DNA from: Cavenderia fasciculata
Lineage: Eukaryota; Evosea; Eumycetozoa; Acytosteliales; Cavenderiaceae
DNA: 64,000 nucleotides
NCBI RefSeq assembly: GCF_000203815.1
Contig: NW_004457624.1
Location: 310,001-374,000, forward strand
Direction of reading: 5' to 3'
In this document: one piece after another, positions 12,204 to 25,200 of the stretch
Numbering within the stretch: the first letter of the stretch is position 1
Layout: every line of letters starts with the position of its first letter
Program-made: the position numbers and the translations under genes
Notes under the pieces: model-generated
Databases searched by the model: none
The model's input: the letters and a program-made list of their open reading frames with translations, nothing else
What the model was told of the DNA's origin: nothing

Positions 12204-14535
12204 ATGAAGAGTTATCAGTTTATAGTATTGGTATTTGTATTGTTACTTCTTCTTGCACCATTCAATTTGAAAGAGTGTAATGCTCAAGATGAATATGCAA
12301 TTCACCCAGATGAAGGTATGTAGAACATGTTCATTGTTTACTTATTCATCCCTCTCTCTTCCTCTCTTTCTCTCTATATTAAAGTTGATAGTTTGGAATG
12401 GATTATTAAACAGTATGTGATACCTTGGAAGATCAACAAGACGAGCAATGTTTTAACTGATATGGAGGATGTCAAATATACCGATTATGTTACTGTCAAC
12501 ACTAATGGCCAATTAACTCGTTTGTAAGTAGATACATCAAACGAACAAACTACTAGACTAACTATTATGTTTCTAGAAAAACACCATATTATGAGGAATA
12601 TTTTGATGATGATGGACCACCTGACAAGAACCTTCCTTTTCTAAATTTTACGGCACTAGAAGCTCTCGATTTACAATCAATACCAAGAGATGGTAGTATC
12701 AACTTTATGGAGCTGACTAAAGCTATGCCTAATCTTTTTCGTCTAACATCAGCGATTGAAGTCGATTCTTATCCAGAGGGATTCCCATACTCTAAAAAAA
12801 TAAGAAATTTGTATGTTGCGATGACTGTGGTTGATTATTTATTCATTTATTTATTTACACTTTCTTTCTTATCTTAAAGTCAAATGCTTTCTCAAAATGT
12901 AGTAACCTATCCAAAGAATTTTAATTTATTGTATTGGCCATCTTTAAATCGATTGTATGTACCTCCCCCAAATAAATAATTGAATGAGAATTAATATTTT
13001 TTAATATTCTAGAATAATATTTAGGGTCAGCGAACCTGTACCAATAGGATTCGGACATGGAATGGGAGGATCGATAGTGATTGGTAAATTGAAAACATAC
13101 TTTCCATACCCATTTACATTGTCAGATTCAATGTGTGGATTTGATTCGGTCGTATCGCCTTCGACTACTGATTTTGATAATCCTAGGTATGCTGGCAGTT
13201 GCTTTAGATGTTTTTATCGTGACTACACACCATTTACAAGACAATTAGGGCCACCCCCAGAACCAACCGGTGAAGGTCCATATATCAATGATTATATCAG
13301 AGAATCAAATTGTGGTATGTAATCTAAATCAAGAAGAATATTCTTGATCTATTTATTTATTTATTTTATTTATTATTTTTTATTTATTTATTTATTTTAG
13401 AGGTAACAATTACATCAGTAAGATATAATGGTAATAGTATAACAGTTTATGGAAATAATATAATTGGAGGTGCTAAAAGAGGTGGAGATACATTGAAACC
13501 ATTTCAGACTCGGTTTGGTACAATCACACCTATTAAACAAAATAGTATATTCAAATACGATCGAAATTCTTCTTTAAATAGTCCAGATGAAGATGTACCT
13601 ATTGGATACTCAACGTTGTTTAAAAGTTTTGTTGTAGTCAAAATATCATTTACACCTATTAATATGGGAGATGTTCAAGCGATCAATCAAGTTCCTTTTG
13701 GTATAAAGGTTTCAATTGTATTAAATTATAATCACAATATCCTTCATACAATGAGTATCAATGGTGCTCCTTGTAAATGGTTTGATAAAGTATACAATTC
13801 ATCTCTTGATAGTTTATCATGCCTCTTTCCTCTTTCCATTATAAATAATGTCACACCTTTAATATACAGTATATCCAATATGAGACGACATGAAAATAGA
13901 GTATTTAATTTTATTCAACGTAATACAAATATAAATATAAATAATTAATTATTTTTTAATTAATAACTTTTAATTTTTTTTTTTTAGAATATCCAATTGC
14001 AAATAATAGTGAAATAATTCAAATATTGGTTTACAATAATGAAACCATTAATAGTAGTAATAATAGTAATAATAATATTGGAAATTATTCAATCTTGTTG
14101 ACAGGTTATTTTGGTAATATTTCAAATACAACGATTGCAAAGGTAGAGATTGATTCAGTTCCATGTATAGTTTTAATGATCAACTCTACTACAATAGAAT
14201 GTAATATGACGATTGATTCTAATCATTACAACAATCAAGATCTTGGAGTACAACAAGTTGAAACATATATAGAAATTGATAGTCATTCATTATCATCAAC
14301 CAACATTATTTATTTTAATATTTCAAATCACCAAATTATTCCTTCCTCTTCATCTTCTTCCAACAATGACAACTATAACGACGACGACTATCAATCTAAA
14401 ACCAAAATTTATATTATTGTTTCAGTTGTTGGAGCTGTTATACTTTGTACCACCTTTTTCATTGTTCGAAAGGTTGCTATAAATCCTAAAACAACAAAAC
14501 AAGTTAAACTAAGACTTGGAAAATTAAAAAAGTAA
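12204..14535 (+). CDS. Short LRR-like transmembrane protein related to ComC-like genes
   Basis: Exons 12204-12315, 12385-12523, 12577-12810, 12880-12954, 13013-13314, 13401-13919 and 13988-14535 join in frame to 642 aa. It has a signal peptide (FIVLVFVLLLLLAPFNL), the same opening motif as its neighbours (VDSLEWIIKQYVIPW; compare LDSVKWMIQQVG in the gene at 8005), leucine-rich exons with the same phase pattern, an E-set-like stretch (YSILLTGYFGNISNTTIAKV; compare LELFGYFG) and a C-terminal membrane helix (IYIIVSVVGAVILCTTFFIV) with a basic tail. It lacks the EGF module and the ComC-type domain found in both flanking genes, so it is a divergent short paralogue. Surface location is inferred. 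Confidence 0.8.
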
Positions 14536-14597
14536 TATGTTACAAAATTTATTTATAAATATATATGACAGGATAGGAGGTTCACCTCTCCTATAGA

Positions 14598-17500
14598 TTA
14601 ATCGAGTTCGACACCTTTTTTCTTTCTCATCATAATGCTTTTAGCAGCATTGACTCTAATTCTAAATGAATTACTGTCTTTTAAAAATAGAACAGTTGCA
14701 ATAACCAATGCAATAAAGACGGCACCACCAACACTGGCACCAACCGCAATTTTCCAAACCATAGAATTGTCTTCTTCATCGCATTGTCCAGTATTTTCTT
14801 TCTTTGGTGAAACCAAAGCACTGAAATCAGGATCGAGTAAACATGATGAACATTGAGGTACATGTATACCAATGTAGGCTGTGTACAAGTTACCATCTTG
14901 TTCTTGTCCAACAATACGAGTTTGGTTGATAAATTCATTCTTTGTAAATGTCTTTCTACCATTTGAATAGGAATAAGAAAGGAATCTGCCATAGAATTGT
15001 GTTGATCCTTTGATTACTCTAAGATATGATTCGGTTGATGCTTCGTCGTCTGAGAAAATTGGTATTTGTGTCTCTTGACAATTCTCGACAAATGATTGTT
15101 GATCTGCATCCAATGTCGTTGAAAATACGATTCTAAGATGTGTAAGGAATGATTGGAAATTCCAATTGGTAACATTGACACCAATCTTGATTGAATTGGC
15201 TGATACATTTAATAAAGTGTCTCCAAACAAGACGGATCTTGAAATATTTGAAAATTCTATGGTTGTTTGAATCGTGACCGATGGTTGTAATAATGATGGA
15301 CTAAGTGTATAAACTAATCTATCAACAGATGTAGTACTATTGTCATATGAAACTGTCCAATTATTTGTGATTAATTGACTAACAATATTATTGTCACTAT
15401 CAATCTCTTCAATTGATACCATTGAAAATTCAAATTTATAATCATCATTCAATTGAAAAGTAGCAGTTGGTTGTGTTTCATTCTTTACAAATGTTACATT
15501 TGGTTCAACTAAATTAATTAAATATAAATAAATAAGTTAATATAAATAATCTTTCAATAATATTATTATTATTTTAATTTTACCTTTTAATTTACAATTA
15601 TCTTGATAACCTTGTTGACAAATACAAATACCTTGATCATTACATTCACCATGACCATAACAATTTTGTGTTTCATCAATACATTTTTGTTTTAAGTTGA
15701 TTGATGGCGGATATTGAATGTAGAGGAGATTGTTGAGGATGACATTTGAAGAGTCGACAGTCACTGATAAAGAAATGGGTCCTGGTGTCTGGAATTTAGT
15801 TGGATCAATGGTACATGAAAGATACGATGAATTGATATGGTATGAGTTACACCCGATCGTTTGGTTAAAGCTAATTTCGGCAAGTGCAGGCGTTTCCCCA
15901 AAATAACCAAAAAGTTCCAATTGAGAGGCATTGGTTGAGAGTTGTGCAGACGAGACAACTGGATAATTGTAAGGGGCACCTATGGCCAATTTAAGATTCT
16001 TGCCCGTAATTGCATATGGGTTTTGTATATACACCATATAGGTTCCTGCATCTATTTTAGTGAATATTTGGCAAGATACCTGGGTATAGGTAACACGAAC
16101 ATTGATACAATCGATGGTAGAGGGTATCACACCAAATTTAACAACGTGTGTGAGACTTGGATTGACATAGTCCATTGAAATGTTGATGGCCAAATAGGCA
16201 GGCGATGGTGACCCGATATACTTGGAGCTGATATCAACTTCACCATTGCTGATGATGAATTGAACGGTAGCATCAACTATACTGATTGTATGTACATTGG
16301 AGACTGACGACGATGGATTTAAATCAAATGTCAGCGATGTAGAGTTAAGAGGAATGTTGAAAAAGGATATTCTCTTGTTTGGAATGACTGCCAAAACATT
16401 ATCTAATGGATTACCCCATCCAAGGTTTTGTCCACTTTGATTTTCAAGCAATCCATTTGCTGCATAAAATGGTTCTGGATTATCAAATGTACTTGCTAAA
16501 TAATAATAAATATAAATATAGAATATTAGTATAATTCTAGTAAATAATTCATTCATTTCTTTTATGTATACATACAACAAATAAAATTCTGTGGAATTTG
16601 TAAGTCCATTTGGATAATTGTTGGATTATCAGAATAACAGTAAAAACAATCGGGTACTTGATTAAAGCCTGTGTTTTTAATTTGAAGTGATCGAAGTGAA
16701 CATAAGTCTGGGGGTACCATTCCAACTAGGTTTTCGTTATTATTTAACATTAAATTAAACTCTCCATTTTTTAAAACATTTGTAAATACATTGACTGGTA
16801 AAGATCCTGTAAGTTTTGAATCATCAATATTTCTATAAAAAAAATAAATAAAAAATAATAAGTTAATGAGAGAAAGGATAAAAATAGTATTATTATTATT
16901 ATTTAATGAATAGTTACAAGGTAGATAATGTGCTTGGGAGTATGGTATTTTGGAAAAATAGTACAAGATCATTTGATCGAAATTCCAATATTGAAAGTGA
17001 AGGTGGATAAAATCCACTTCCAAACGGCATATCATTTAATGAATTTGATTCATAAGTTCTGTTAAATATAATATAATAATCATAATAGTTAGTATCTATA
17101 CTTGTAAGTAACTATTAAAATAATAATAATAATAATTACAAATTTTTTAAATTGTTATATTCATTCATATTATCAGGTGCAAGGGTTGCACTACCAATTA
17201 GTTTCCTATAAATAAACATAATTTATAATTATTTAATTAATATTGTATACCATTATTATCATCATTATTATTTTTAAAAAAGTACTTACAAATTAACAAT
17301 AGAATCTTTTGGTTTTGGTCCATCCATAACCATTATTAAACTTCCTTGTCTAGATTCAAGTATACTTTTGAGATGATTTAAATAAATATTAATATATACC
17401 ATATTATTCATTATTATTAATACATTACACTTGATCCATTTTTCTAATCACTTTAAAATTCAATGAATAAGCTGCAGTTGAATTTAAAGCAAAATCCCTA

Positions 17501-18559
17501 TAACAAACAAATTAGTTTCAGAGAATAATGCAGATACTTAATTAAATGTATGTACGTACAAATAAATTAAATTTGGAGTTGTGTCACTGTTCAAATAGGC
17601 GCTACTACTTGCCGTGGGACTAACAGTGACTACCAATTTCTTTAGTTTTGGTAATCGATGGTATTGACCAATCGGAATATCTTGCAATACATTTTGTTCA
17701 ACCGTTCGGATATAAATGGTTTCCAATGATGTATTATTGAAAAATGATGATCCTACTAAACGTAGTTTTTTGTTTTCAACCAAAAATCTAATAATTAATT
17801 GAAATATTAATAACCAATCAATATTATTGTATTATTATTACTATTGTTGTTGTTGTTGATGATAATACTAACATTTCTCTAAGACTTGGTAATAATTTTG
17901 GAAAATCATTTGGGATTGATTGCATGGCAACATCACCTTGAATTCTAAATGAATAGAATATATTAGTATTGGAATGGTATTAGAATATAGCTTCTATATT
18001 ATAACATACGTTAATCTAACCAAAGCAGGTAAAGTATTAACTCTATGAATCAATGCATTCAAGTTATTTGATGAATCAAATACTTGGTTGGCACGACTCA
18101 CCAATACCAAACTTTGAAGATACGGCAGTTCAAATTGCTGTAAATTGAAATTTGGTTGTCCAACATTATTATACACCTCTACATAAATAGATCTATTTAA
18201 TGTGTTTTTGTTAGTAATGATTGTTTAAACATATATGTATATGTATCTATATATCTACATTGATGTAATGTGAAGTTCACCTGTAATGGTTGAACATTGA
18301 ATATAAGTTGTTTGTTGACACAGTTCAGTACCAACTTGTGGAATAGTAGATCCAAGGTATTTAATCATATAATAAACAGAATCAACTATAGTAATATAAA
18401 GTATACATTAGTAATGATTCATGAATGATCATTGTAGTTATAGTTGTTTATGTTGTACATACTTTCTGCAGGTGGTAATCCTTGGCACTCTACAACAGGT
18501 GTATAAAAACAAGCCAATAATGTAGCTATTAATAATACACAGTGTAGATATCCTTTCAT
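14598..18559 (-). CDS. LRR-EGF ComC-like transmembrane protein, copy 2
   Basis: Twelve exons join in frame to 1045 aa: 18559-18463, 18385-18259, 18192-18010, 17944-17873, 17787-17560, 17497-17429, 17364-17290, 17205-17140, 17058-16918, 16832-16576, 16495-15584, 15508-14598. Signal peptide (YLHCVLLIATLLACFYTPVV), LRR exons, E-set region (LELFGYFGETPALAEISF), EGF module (CYGHGECNDQGICICQQGY), ComC-type domain and one membrane helix (WKIAVGASVGGAVFIALVIA). Exon layout follows copy 1 (exon 4 is 72 nt in both). From the EGF module to the tail the two proteins are nearly identical, while the LRR exons are strongly diverged. No disruption is seen. The ligand is unknown. Confidence 0.85.
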
Positions 18560-18886
18560 CTCTTTTAATATATCTATCTATCTAAGCCAATGATGAATGT
18601 CTGTATACTTTTTAAAGGTTATTTATCAATGGATCAAACACCCACCATTGCAAGCGAAAGAATGATTGAAAGATCGTCGCATGGTGTGGACAGAACAGAA
18701 CATCATTCCGTTGCCAGATATCTTTAGATAAATATATCTAAATATCTATTTTTTGAAAATAAGGTGTCCTTGCTCTCGGCTTGAATTTTGTGGAATTTTT
18801 TTTTGTACTTAAAATAAATATTTTTTTAATTTAATAACTAGTTCAACAAAAAACAACTAATTATATTTATTTATTTATATTTCTAT
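18560..18886. other. Intergenic spacer
   Basis: About 330 bp between the start of ComC-like copy 2 and the 3' end of the oxysterol-binding protein gene. Apart from a small TAGATAAATATATCTA palindrome near 18726-18741, which may be promoter sequence, I see nothing in it. Confidence 0.5.
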
Positions 18887-19948
18887 TTAATTTTGAATAT
18901 AAATCCATTGATTATTAATTTGTTGAAAATGAGTTGGTTTCCAATCTTTTTGTTGGGGGAGTTTAGCTTTTTCTTTTTGATCGATTTTACTCTTTTCTTT
19001 GTTGACATTTTTTGGGTTGCCTGCTGCCACTGCTTCAAAGACTGGGTTCCATATTCTGTTGGAATCATTTTCAGGGAGGTTGGGTGGGAGGATGAGTTGG
19101 CCGGGTGTGAGTGCCGGTCGCTGGAGGAAAGTTGTAAAGTCTTTGGACGAGTGAGTCGAGTTGATCAAGAGTTCCTGGTCCCAGGTACCCTTGATTTTCT
19201 GGAGTTTCTCGGTACCTTTGTAGAGTGTTGCCTCGACTGCATTGTACGACCCAAACAAAAGTGGTTTCTCGAGCAGAGTAGTCTTGACACGCAGGTCATT
19301 CTTGTTGTTGGTCAGTTCAGTGTCACCGAAAAACTCTGCAAACTGACGAAACACACGTATGGCCATCGGTGCCAACGAACATGTATACACCTCGTTGAAA
19401 CGATCAAGTTTGATAAGAGTATCACCATCATTGATCAGTTTAACATAGGTACCCATAAAAATACACTTAAACTCTGTGGTACTGGTCACAGTGATACGTG
19501 ATTCTTTGTGGTACGATATGTGGCAGCTGATGGCCGGTTGAATCTTTTCGGAAAAGAAGTGGACTTCAGTGGGGTTACCGTCGACGCCAAATTGGCGATG
19601 ACCCTGGTACGTCTCACCGAGGATAGGGTTGAGTGGTCGTTTAGTAGTCTCCTCTGGCAAATGTAAACAACTCATTACGAATCTGTACACTTGCAACATA
19701 CGTTCCTTTTCATCGTCGATTTCATTTGCTTTGATGAGTAGGTCGAAATGAGCAGTTGTTGTCTCATTGCAGTATGTCAAGAAACTCTTGGGTAACACCA
19801 ATGCGCCCGGACATGGTGCATCGGTAATATCAGAGCCTATCTTTGCCTTTTTCAAGACCGATGTAATCAATGAAAATGTTGATTGATTATTCTCTTCATC
19901 TGCCATTTCAACTTCCGATGTTGTTATTCCTACTTGCTCTTCTGACAT
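18887..19948 (-). CDS. Short oxysterol-binding-protein-related protein, atypical
   Basis: A single exon of 353 aa, essentially one OSBP-related domain with no PH domain or FFAT motif, like yeast Osh4-type proteins. Family landmarks are present: lid and core (GALVLPKSFL), ERMLQVYRFVMSCLHLP, RPLNPILGETYQG, FMGTYVKL, IKGTWDQELLIN and NRIWNPVFEAVAAG. Such proteins move sterol and PI4P between membranes. The usual fingerprint EQVSHHPP is replaced by SEKIQPAIS: the two PI4P-binding histidines are gone by a short deletion. Sterol or other lipid binding may persist, but PI4P exchange is doubtful. The decayed sister copy downstream still has NHHP, so the loss is specific to this gene. Confidence 0.92.
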   Translation of the reverse strand: MSEEQVGITTSEVEMADEENNQSTFSLITSVLKKAKIGSDITDAPCPGALVLPKSFLTYCNETTTAHFDLLIKANEIDDEKERMLQVYRFVMSCLHLPEETTKRPLNPILGETYQGHRQFGVDGNPTEVHFFSEKIQPAISCHISYHKESRITVTSTTEFKCIFMGTYVKLINDGDTLIKLDRFNEVYTCSLAPMAIRVFRQFAEFFGDTELTNNKNDLRVKTTLLEKPLLFGSYNAVEATLYKGTEKLQKIKGTWDQELLINSTHSSKDFTTFLQRPALTPGQLILPPNLPENDSNRIWNPVFEAVAAGNPKNVNKEKSKIDQKEKAKLPQQKDWKPTHFQQINNQWIYIQN

Positions 19949-20359
19949 TTTCTATAGAATGTAGTATAGTATATTTATAAGGTATAATAATAACAAATAC
20001 AGTTTGGGTTATCTATTTATCTTTATCTCTATTATTCAATATTATTGAATTATGAATGTATGTATGTTTATCCATTTAATTTATCATCCACCCCCTTCAA
20101 AAAAGGTTGATACAATTAAATTATTATTATTTTTATTTTTGAGAGAGGGTGTTGTGTGGTTGTTTAACCACATTGTTGTGATCATCACCAATCACCACCA
20201 CATTATTATAATTGGAAACTAGGTAGCATATGTGCACACCACCCACACATAGTATTCCAACAAATCGGATGACATTTAATGTTATTGGCTATTTTTTGAT
20301 GATGAGATCACATGTGAGTTGAGTAAGATTTTTTAAAAGTTGATTAAAGATAGATGTAA
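19949..20359. other. Intergenic spacer upstream of the OSBP gene
   Basis: About 410 bp of AT-rich sequence with a C-rich patch (CACCACC repeats) near 20190-20250. No gene or clear signal found. Confidence 0.45.
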
Positions 20360-21526
20360 GATGTGAAGTGAAGAGAAGTTGTTTGTTGATTTATTAATGT
20401 AGTTGGTTGTTGTTTTTGTTGTTGGTGTTGTCTTGTTTAAATGGATTTTTGGAAATGGATTGGTTTCCATACTTGTCCACTTGTCAACATCTCTTTTGCT
20501 TTTCTTCTTTGGTGTTCTTTGTCTTTTCTTTTGATATGTTTTTTGCAATTCCAGTTTTAGCAGCATTAAACAGATTTCTCCAAACACGATCTGAATCACT
20601 TTCTAAGTCGGTCAATAGGTGGTTTGTTGATTACTACATTTTCTGTTCCTCCATCTCCTTCTCCTTTACTCATAAATAAAGAGTATACATTATTTTGATT
20701 ATTATTAATTAATAAATGACCACTCCAACATCCTTTAATTTTGTTTAATTTGACCACGCCAGACGATAGCTTCGATACAGTCACATGCACCATAGATGAG
20801 TGGTTTATCCAATTAAGTTGTTTCGATTCGATAGTCGTCTCAATCATTATGTAATGTTGTCTTGCCAGTACTATGAGAATTGACGAAATAAACGTATTGC
20901 AACAGGTGCAATATTTGATCTGTACACTTGATCGTATCGATCAAATCGAATACACAAATCACCTTCAAATGCAAGTCTAACAAAAGTACCCATAAAAGTA
21001 CTCCTCACAGTCAAACTTGCATTCCCACTAATTCCAACATCCCTATTATAAATTATAGGTACATTTATTCCAACTATGTTAGTAATCTAATCCAATAATA
21101 ATACTATATTATATTATACATACGAGGATGATGATTTACTTGTTCAGCAAAAAAGAATACACGGTGGGCTGCACATGATCCTTCTTCTTGATGCTGATGA
21201 TAGTTATGATAGTCTACATAACCTTGAAAGGTTTCACCTAGGATTGGATTACGAGGTTTCTTGGTAGCACCATTGAATTGGATTAGATTGGAGATGAGGT
21301 AGCAATATACTCGTAACATTCGTTCTTTTGGACTGTCGGTATCGTTGGCTTGAATCAACATGTCGAAATGAGAAGCATAGCATTCTGAAATGATGGTCAA
21401 GAATGACTTGGCGAGTACTAAAGAACTAGGGAATGCTATCGATGTTAGATCAGCTCCATAACTAATCTTTTTAATCAACTGACATGGTCGATGTATTTGA
21501 ATTCTCTTGTTCAACATCCATTTCAT
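20360..21526 (-). pseudogene. Decayed oxysterol-binding protein copy
   Basis: The minus strand carries an OSBP-related domain in pieces. 21526-21124 encodes SSLVLAKSFL, ERMLRVYCYLISNL, NPILGETFQG and AEQVNHHP; after an intron, 21042 onward gives FMGTFVRL and APVAIRLFRQFS, then a TAG. The next part (KLNKIKGCWSGHLLIN, within 20847-20596) is in a shifted frame after several stops, and DRVWRNLFNAAKTG at about 20594 needs another shift. The N-terminus also seems frameshifted: MDVEQENSNTSTM is in a different frame from KKISYGADLTS. At least three disruptions make it a pseudogene of the neighbouring gene. It keeps the His-His motif that the intact gene has lost. Confidence 0.8.
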
Positions 21527-21586
21527 TCATTCAAGTTTAAGAATAACTAGATATCAATATTGTATTATAATATATAATATATATAT

Positions 21587-21603
21587 AAGAGGGCCGCCCT
21601 CTT
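21587..21603. repeat. GC-rich perfect palindrome
   Basis: AAGAGGGC-C-GCCCTCTT, 8-bp arms around one base, in otherwise very AT-rich sequence just upstream of the OSBP pseudogene. Confidence 0.8.
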
Positions 21604-21652
21604 CAAAATCTTCCATATTTTTCATTGTTAAACACCACACACAATATTAAAT

Positions 21653-21976
21653 GGATCGTGTTCATTCTAGCGAAAATCATTTATCTCTATCAATCATGTT
21701 TATCGGAACTTGTAGCTTCGATGATCATTCTAGCTACACTAGGTATGTATTATTTTGTCTGCTTGTATTCTATACTTCTTACAGAGCAAGGTGTAGAGAA
21801 GAGAAGTATGGTGAAAGCTGTGTGTGAATCTATCAATCCCACTCTCACCCCAAACCTTTACTTTTTGATAATCATCGTCGACAGTAATGCTACCCTGCCA
21901 TACCCCCCAAAAACACTAATCACCTCTTCATTCTACTTATATACACTCCCTCTCTTTTACTCTTTTCTTTTTAGTG
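21653..21976 (+). CDS. Possible tiny two-exon ORF, very uncertain
   Basis: ATG at 21653 opens 31 codons (MDRVHSSENHLSLS...) to a GTATGT donor at 21743; a TTTTTAG acceptor near 21975 would give only a few more residues before a stop. Nothing in it is recognisable. It could equally be non-coding or a remnant, and I would not rely on it. Confidence 0.15.
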
Positions 21977-22284
21977 TACAATGATCAATTATTCACACTC
22001 ACTCTGATCATTCATATGCATGTGATATTACAGAGTGCCATGTATCAGTTTATCTATTTATACACTTTGGATGGAACTAACTGTGAGATAAATGAATGAA
22101 TGAATGAATGAATGAATGAATGAATTGATCAATGCAATCATCATAACAGACAACTATGTTGATTGATTATGATTCTTTTATGAAACCAAAAAAGCAAAAA
22201 GAAAGGATTAAATTATTTATTCATATACTCTAGAGTCAAATTTAGAAAAGATTAATAATATAAGAGTCTGGAAGATCACCTAAA
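21977..22284. other. Intergenic spacer with (GAAT)n
   Basis: About 300 bp including an (AATG)n tetranucleotide run at about 22092-22123. It contains the likely promoter of the Cys-rich gene at 22285. No other feature seen. Confidence 0.5.
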
Positions 22285-25200
22285 ATGATTAGGATCATTT
22301 CACTCATTTTAGTATTATTTATATCAACTAGTTATGGTATGTTAAAGATCTAAATAAGTTGTTAATATATTTAACACTTGTTTTATTTATAGCTGGATGG
22401 GGATTTGGTGATTTATTTGGTTGGGGTAGACAAGAAGATGAAATACAGGTAATTAGACCAATAAGAGAACACAAGAATGTATTTTGCCAATTACGAGACT
22501 CTTTAATTGGATGTGAAAGAGACAAGGAGTGTCAATGGGTACCATTGAAATCATGTTGTTCGAGTTGTGCGACAAAAGGTGTTTGTGTCAACATTCATCA
22601 TGTCAATCGCAGTTGTCCACATGAACCAAAAAGTGTTTGTGTCACTGACCTTGTTCGTGATAGACAAGCCTTTCAATTGGTATCCACTAACCCTATAGAC
22701 CTCGAGCCATACGGTCTAACAGAGGTCGTTCCAAGTAAAATGTCATGTTGCGATTTGAAATGTGAATCTCAAGGAAAGATTTGTGGACTTGGACAAACCA
22801 CTAAATGTCTTGATCCCACCAACCCATGTTGTCGTATGTCGGCAGTCTGTATCGACGATCCAAAATACACAACCATCGCATCGACCGTCGCAAGTACCAC
22901 TTGTTCATCAATAGGTACTACCACTGCAACTACAACTGCTTCAACCGTTGCATCTACAACTGAAGCTGAAACTATGTTCTCATCGATTGCAGTCACTACA
23001 ATTGGTCAAGTTTCAACTGCATCGACCACTGCATTTATTACAAGTAAATATATTCTATCTATATCTTAAAAAAACTATTAATTAATTAATTATTTTTTAG
23101 ATGTGCAATCAACTATTGCTAGTACTGTAGCATCTACAACCGCATCGACTATTGTTTCTACCATTGGGTTGATTGATACTGGTTATTCTATTGGCATTGT
23201 CACCACCACTGCTTCAACTATTGCCAGTACAACAGGTAAATAATAATATTTTCAGCTTAGTAAAATAATAATATTAATATTTATCCTTTTATTTTATTTT
23301 GATGCTACTGTAGCATCAACGACTGGATCTACAATTGCTTCAACTACTGCCAGTACAACCGCATCAACCACTGCAACAACTACTGCTAGTACAACAGGTA
23401 ATATAAATCATTTAAATAATCCTTAAAGGCATAGACCTAACATATTTTTGATCACAATTTAGCTAGAACAACTTCCGCTGCCACTGCGTCAGCCACCACA
23501 ACATCAACTCCAACTACTACCACTGCTACCACCACCACTGCAGCCACAACAACGTCAACTCCAACTACTACCACGGCACCAGCCACAACAACATCAACTC
23601 CAACTACTACCACTACTACCACGGCACCAGCCACAACAACGTCAACTCCAACTACTACCACGGCACCAGCCACAACAACATCAACTCCAACTACTACCAC
23701 TACTACCACGGCACCAGCCACAACAACGTCAACTCCAACTACTACCACCACCACTGCATTCATTACAACGTCAACTCCAACTACAACAACGACTACAACT
23801 ACTACCACGGCACCAGCCACAACAACGTCAACTCCAACTACTACCACGGCACCAGCCACAACAACATCAACTCCAACTACTACCACTACTACCACGGCAC
23901 CAGCCACAACAACGTCAACTCCCACGGCACCAGCCACAACAACATCGACTCCAACTACTACCACTGCTACCACCACCACTGCAGCCACAACAACATCAAC
24001 TCCAACTACTACTACAACAACAGGATCAATCCCATCAACCAGTGCTAGTACCACTGCTACCACGGCACCAGCCACAACCACATCCACTCCAACTACAACA
24101 GCTTCTACTACAGCTACTACCCTTGCCTCAACGATTGCTACTGGTAACAATGGTATTGTAACTACTACAGCTACTACAACAGCATCTACCACAGCTACTA
24201 CCCTTGCCTCAACGATTGCTACTGGTAACAATGGTATTGTAACTACTACAGCTACTACAACAGCTACGACCCTAGCTACGACTATTGCCGATTTATCATG
24301 TATGTATACTCGAGAGAGAGAATGACATTGTCCCAATGGCAATTTAATTATTTAATTATTTATACTTTTTTAAATATTTATTTACTCATTTAAAGCCGGT
24401 ATACCTCTTACAACTTTGTATTTAACGACTGATTTTATTGATACTACAATTGGAAATGGTGTTACGATTTGTAAGTACCACAATATGATTGATTTAAAAA
24501 TGTTATAATACACTAATAGATATATGTTGGATTATATTTTTAGCCTCGACGATAACAACAACGGCAACGACCACTGCAACAAGTATAGCCTCTACAACAG
24601 TTACAACATCTCCACCATCAACTACGGCTGCGCCAACAACTACTACTGCACCAACCACTGGAACTGCAAGTGCTACGACAACTGGTGGTACTACAAGTGT
24701 AAGTGCATCAACTACAGCTAGTACAATTGCCACAACAATAGCTTCAACATCTGCTACGACTACTGCTTCAACCACGGCTACTACAGCGACTACAACTGCT
24801 AGTACTACCGCCTCTACTATTGCTACGACTATTGCATCAACCTCTGCTACAACAACAGCTTCAACAACAACAACAACTGGTGCAACTACAACTGGTGCAA
24901 CTACAGCAAGTGCAACTACTACAGCCAGTACTACAGCGACGACTGCTACCACAACAACTGGTGTCACTACAACTGGTGCAACTACAGCAAGTGCAACTAC
25001 TACAGCAACAACTACAGCAACAACTACAGCAGTCAGTACAACAGGAGTAACAACTGGTAATACCAATTCATCCAATTTCTGTGGATCTCAAACAACTGAA
25101 GGTGATTGTAATGGTTACAATCCAATGTGTGAATGGCTTAATTTCCCATGTTGTTGTGGATACACTATTGATGTTTGTGTCTACAATCCACAGTATGAAA

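Noticed and set aside
18893-19501. Plus-strand ORF of 202 aa opposite the OSBP gene
   Set aside because: Antisense shadow of an intact conserved domain.
20407-20679. Plus-strand ORF of 90 aa (FLLLVLSCLNG...)
   Set aside because: Antisense of the OSBP pseudogene; hydrophobic only because the sense strand is Asn/Lys-rich.
23463-24250. CRISPR-like spaced repeats
   Set aside because: The repeats are contiguous, in frame and encode a mucin block in a spliced eukaryotic gene.
23452-24342. Minus-strand Val/Ala-rich ORF of 296 aa
   Set aside because: Antisense of the Thr/Pro mucin repeat; composition mirrors the coding strand.
24503-25075. Minus-strand Val/Ala ORF of 190 aa
   Set aside because: Same cause: antisense of Thr-rich coding sequence in exon 7.
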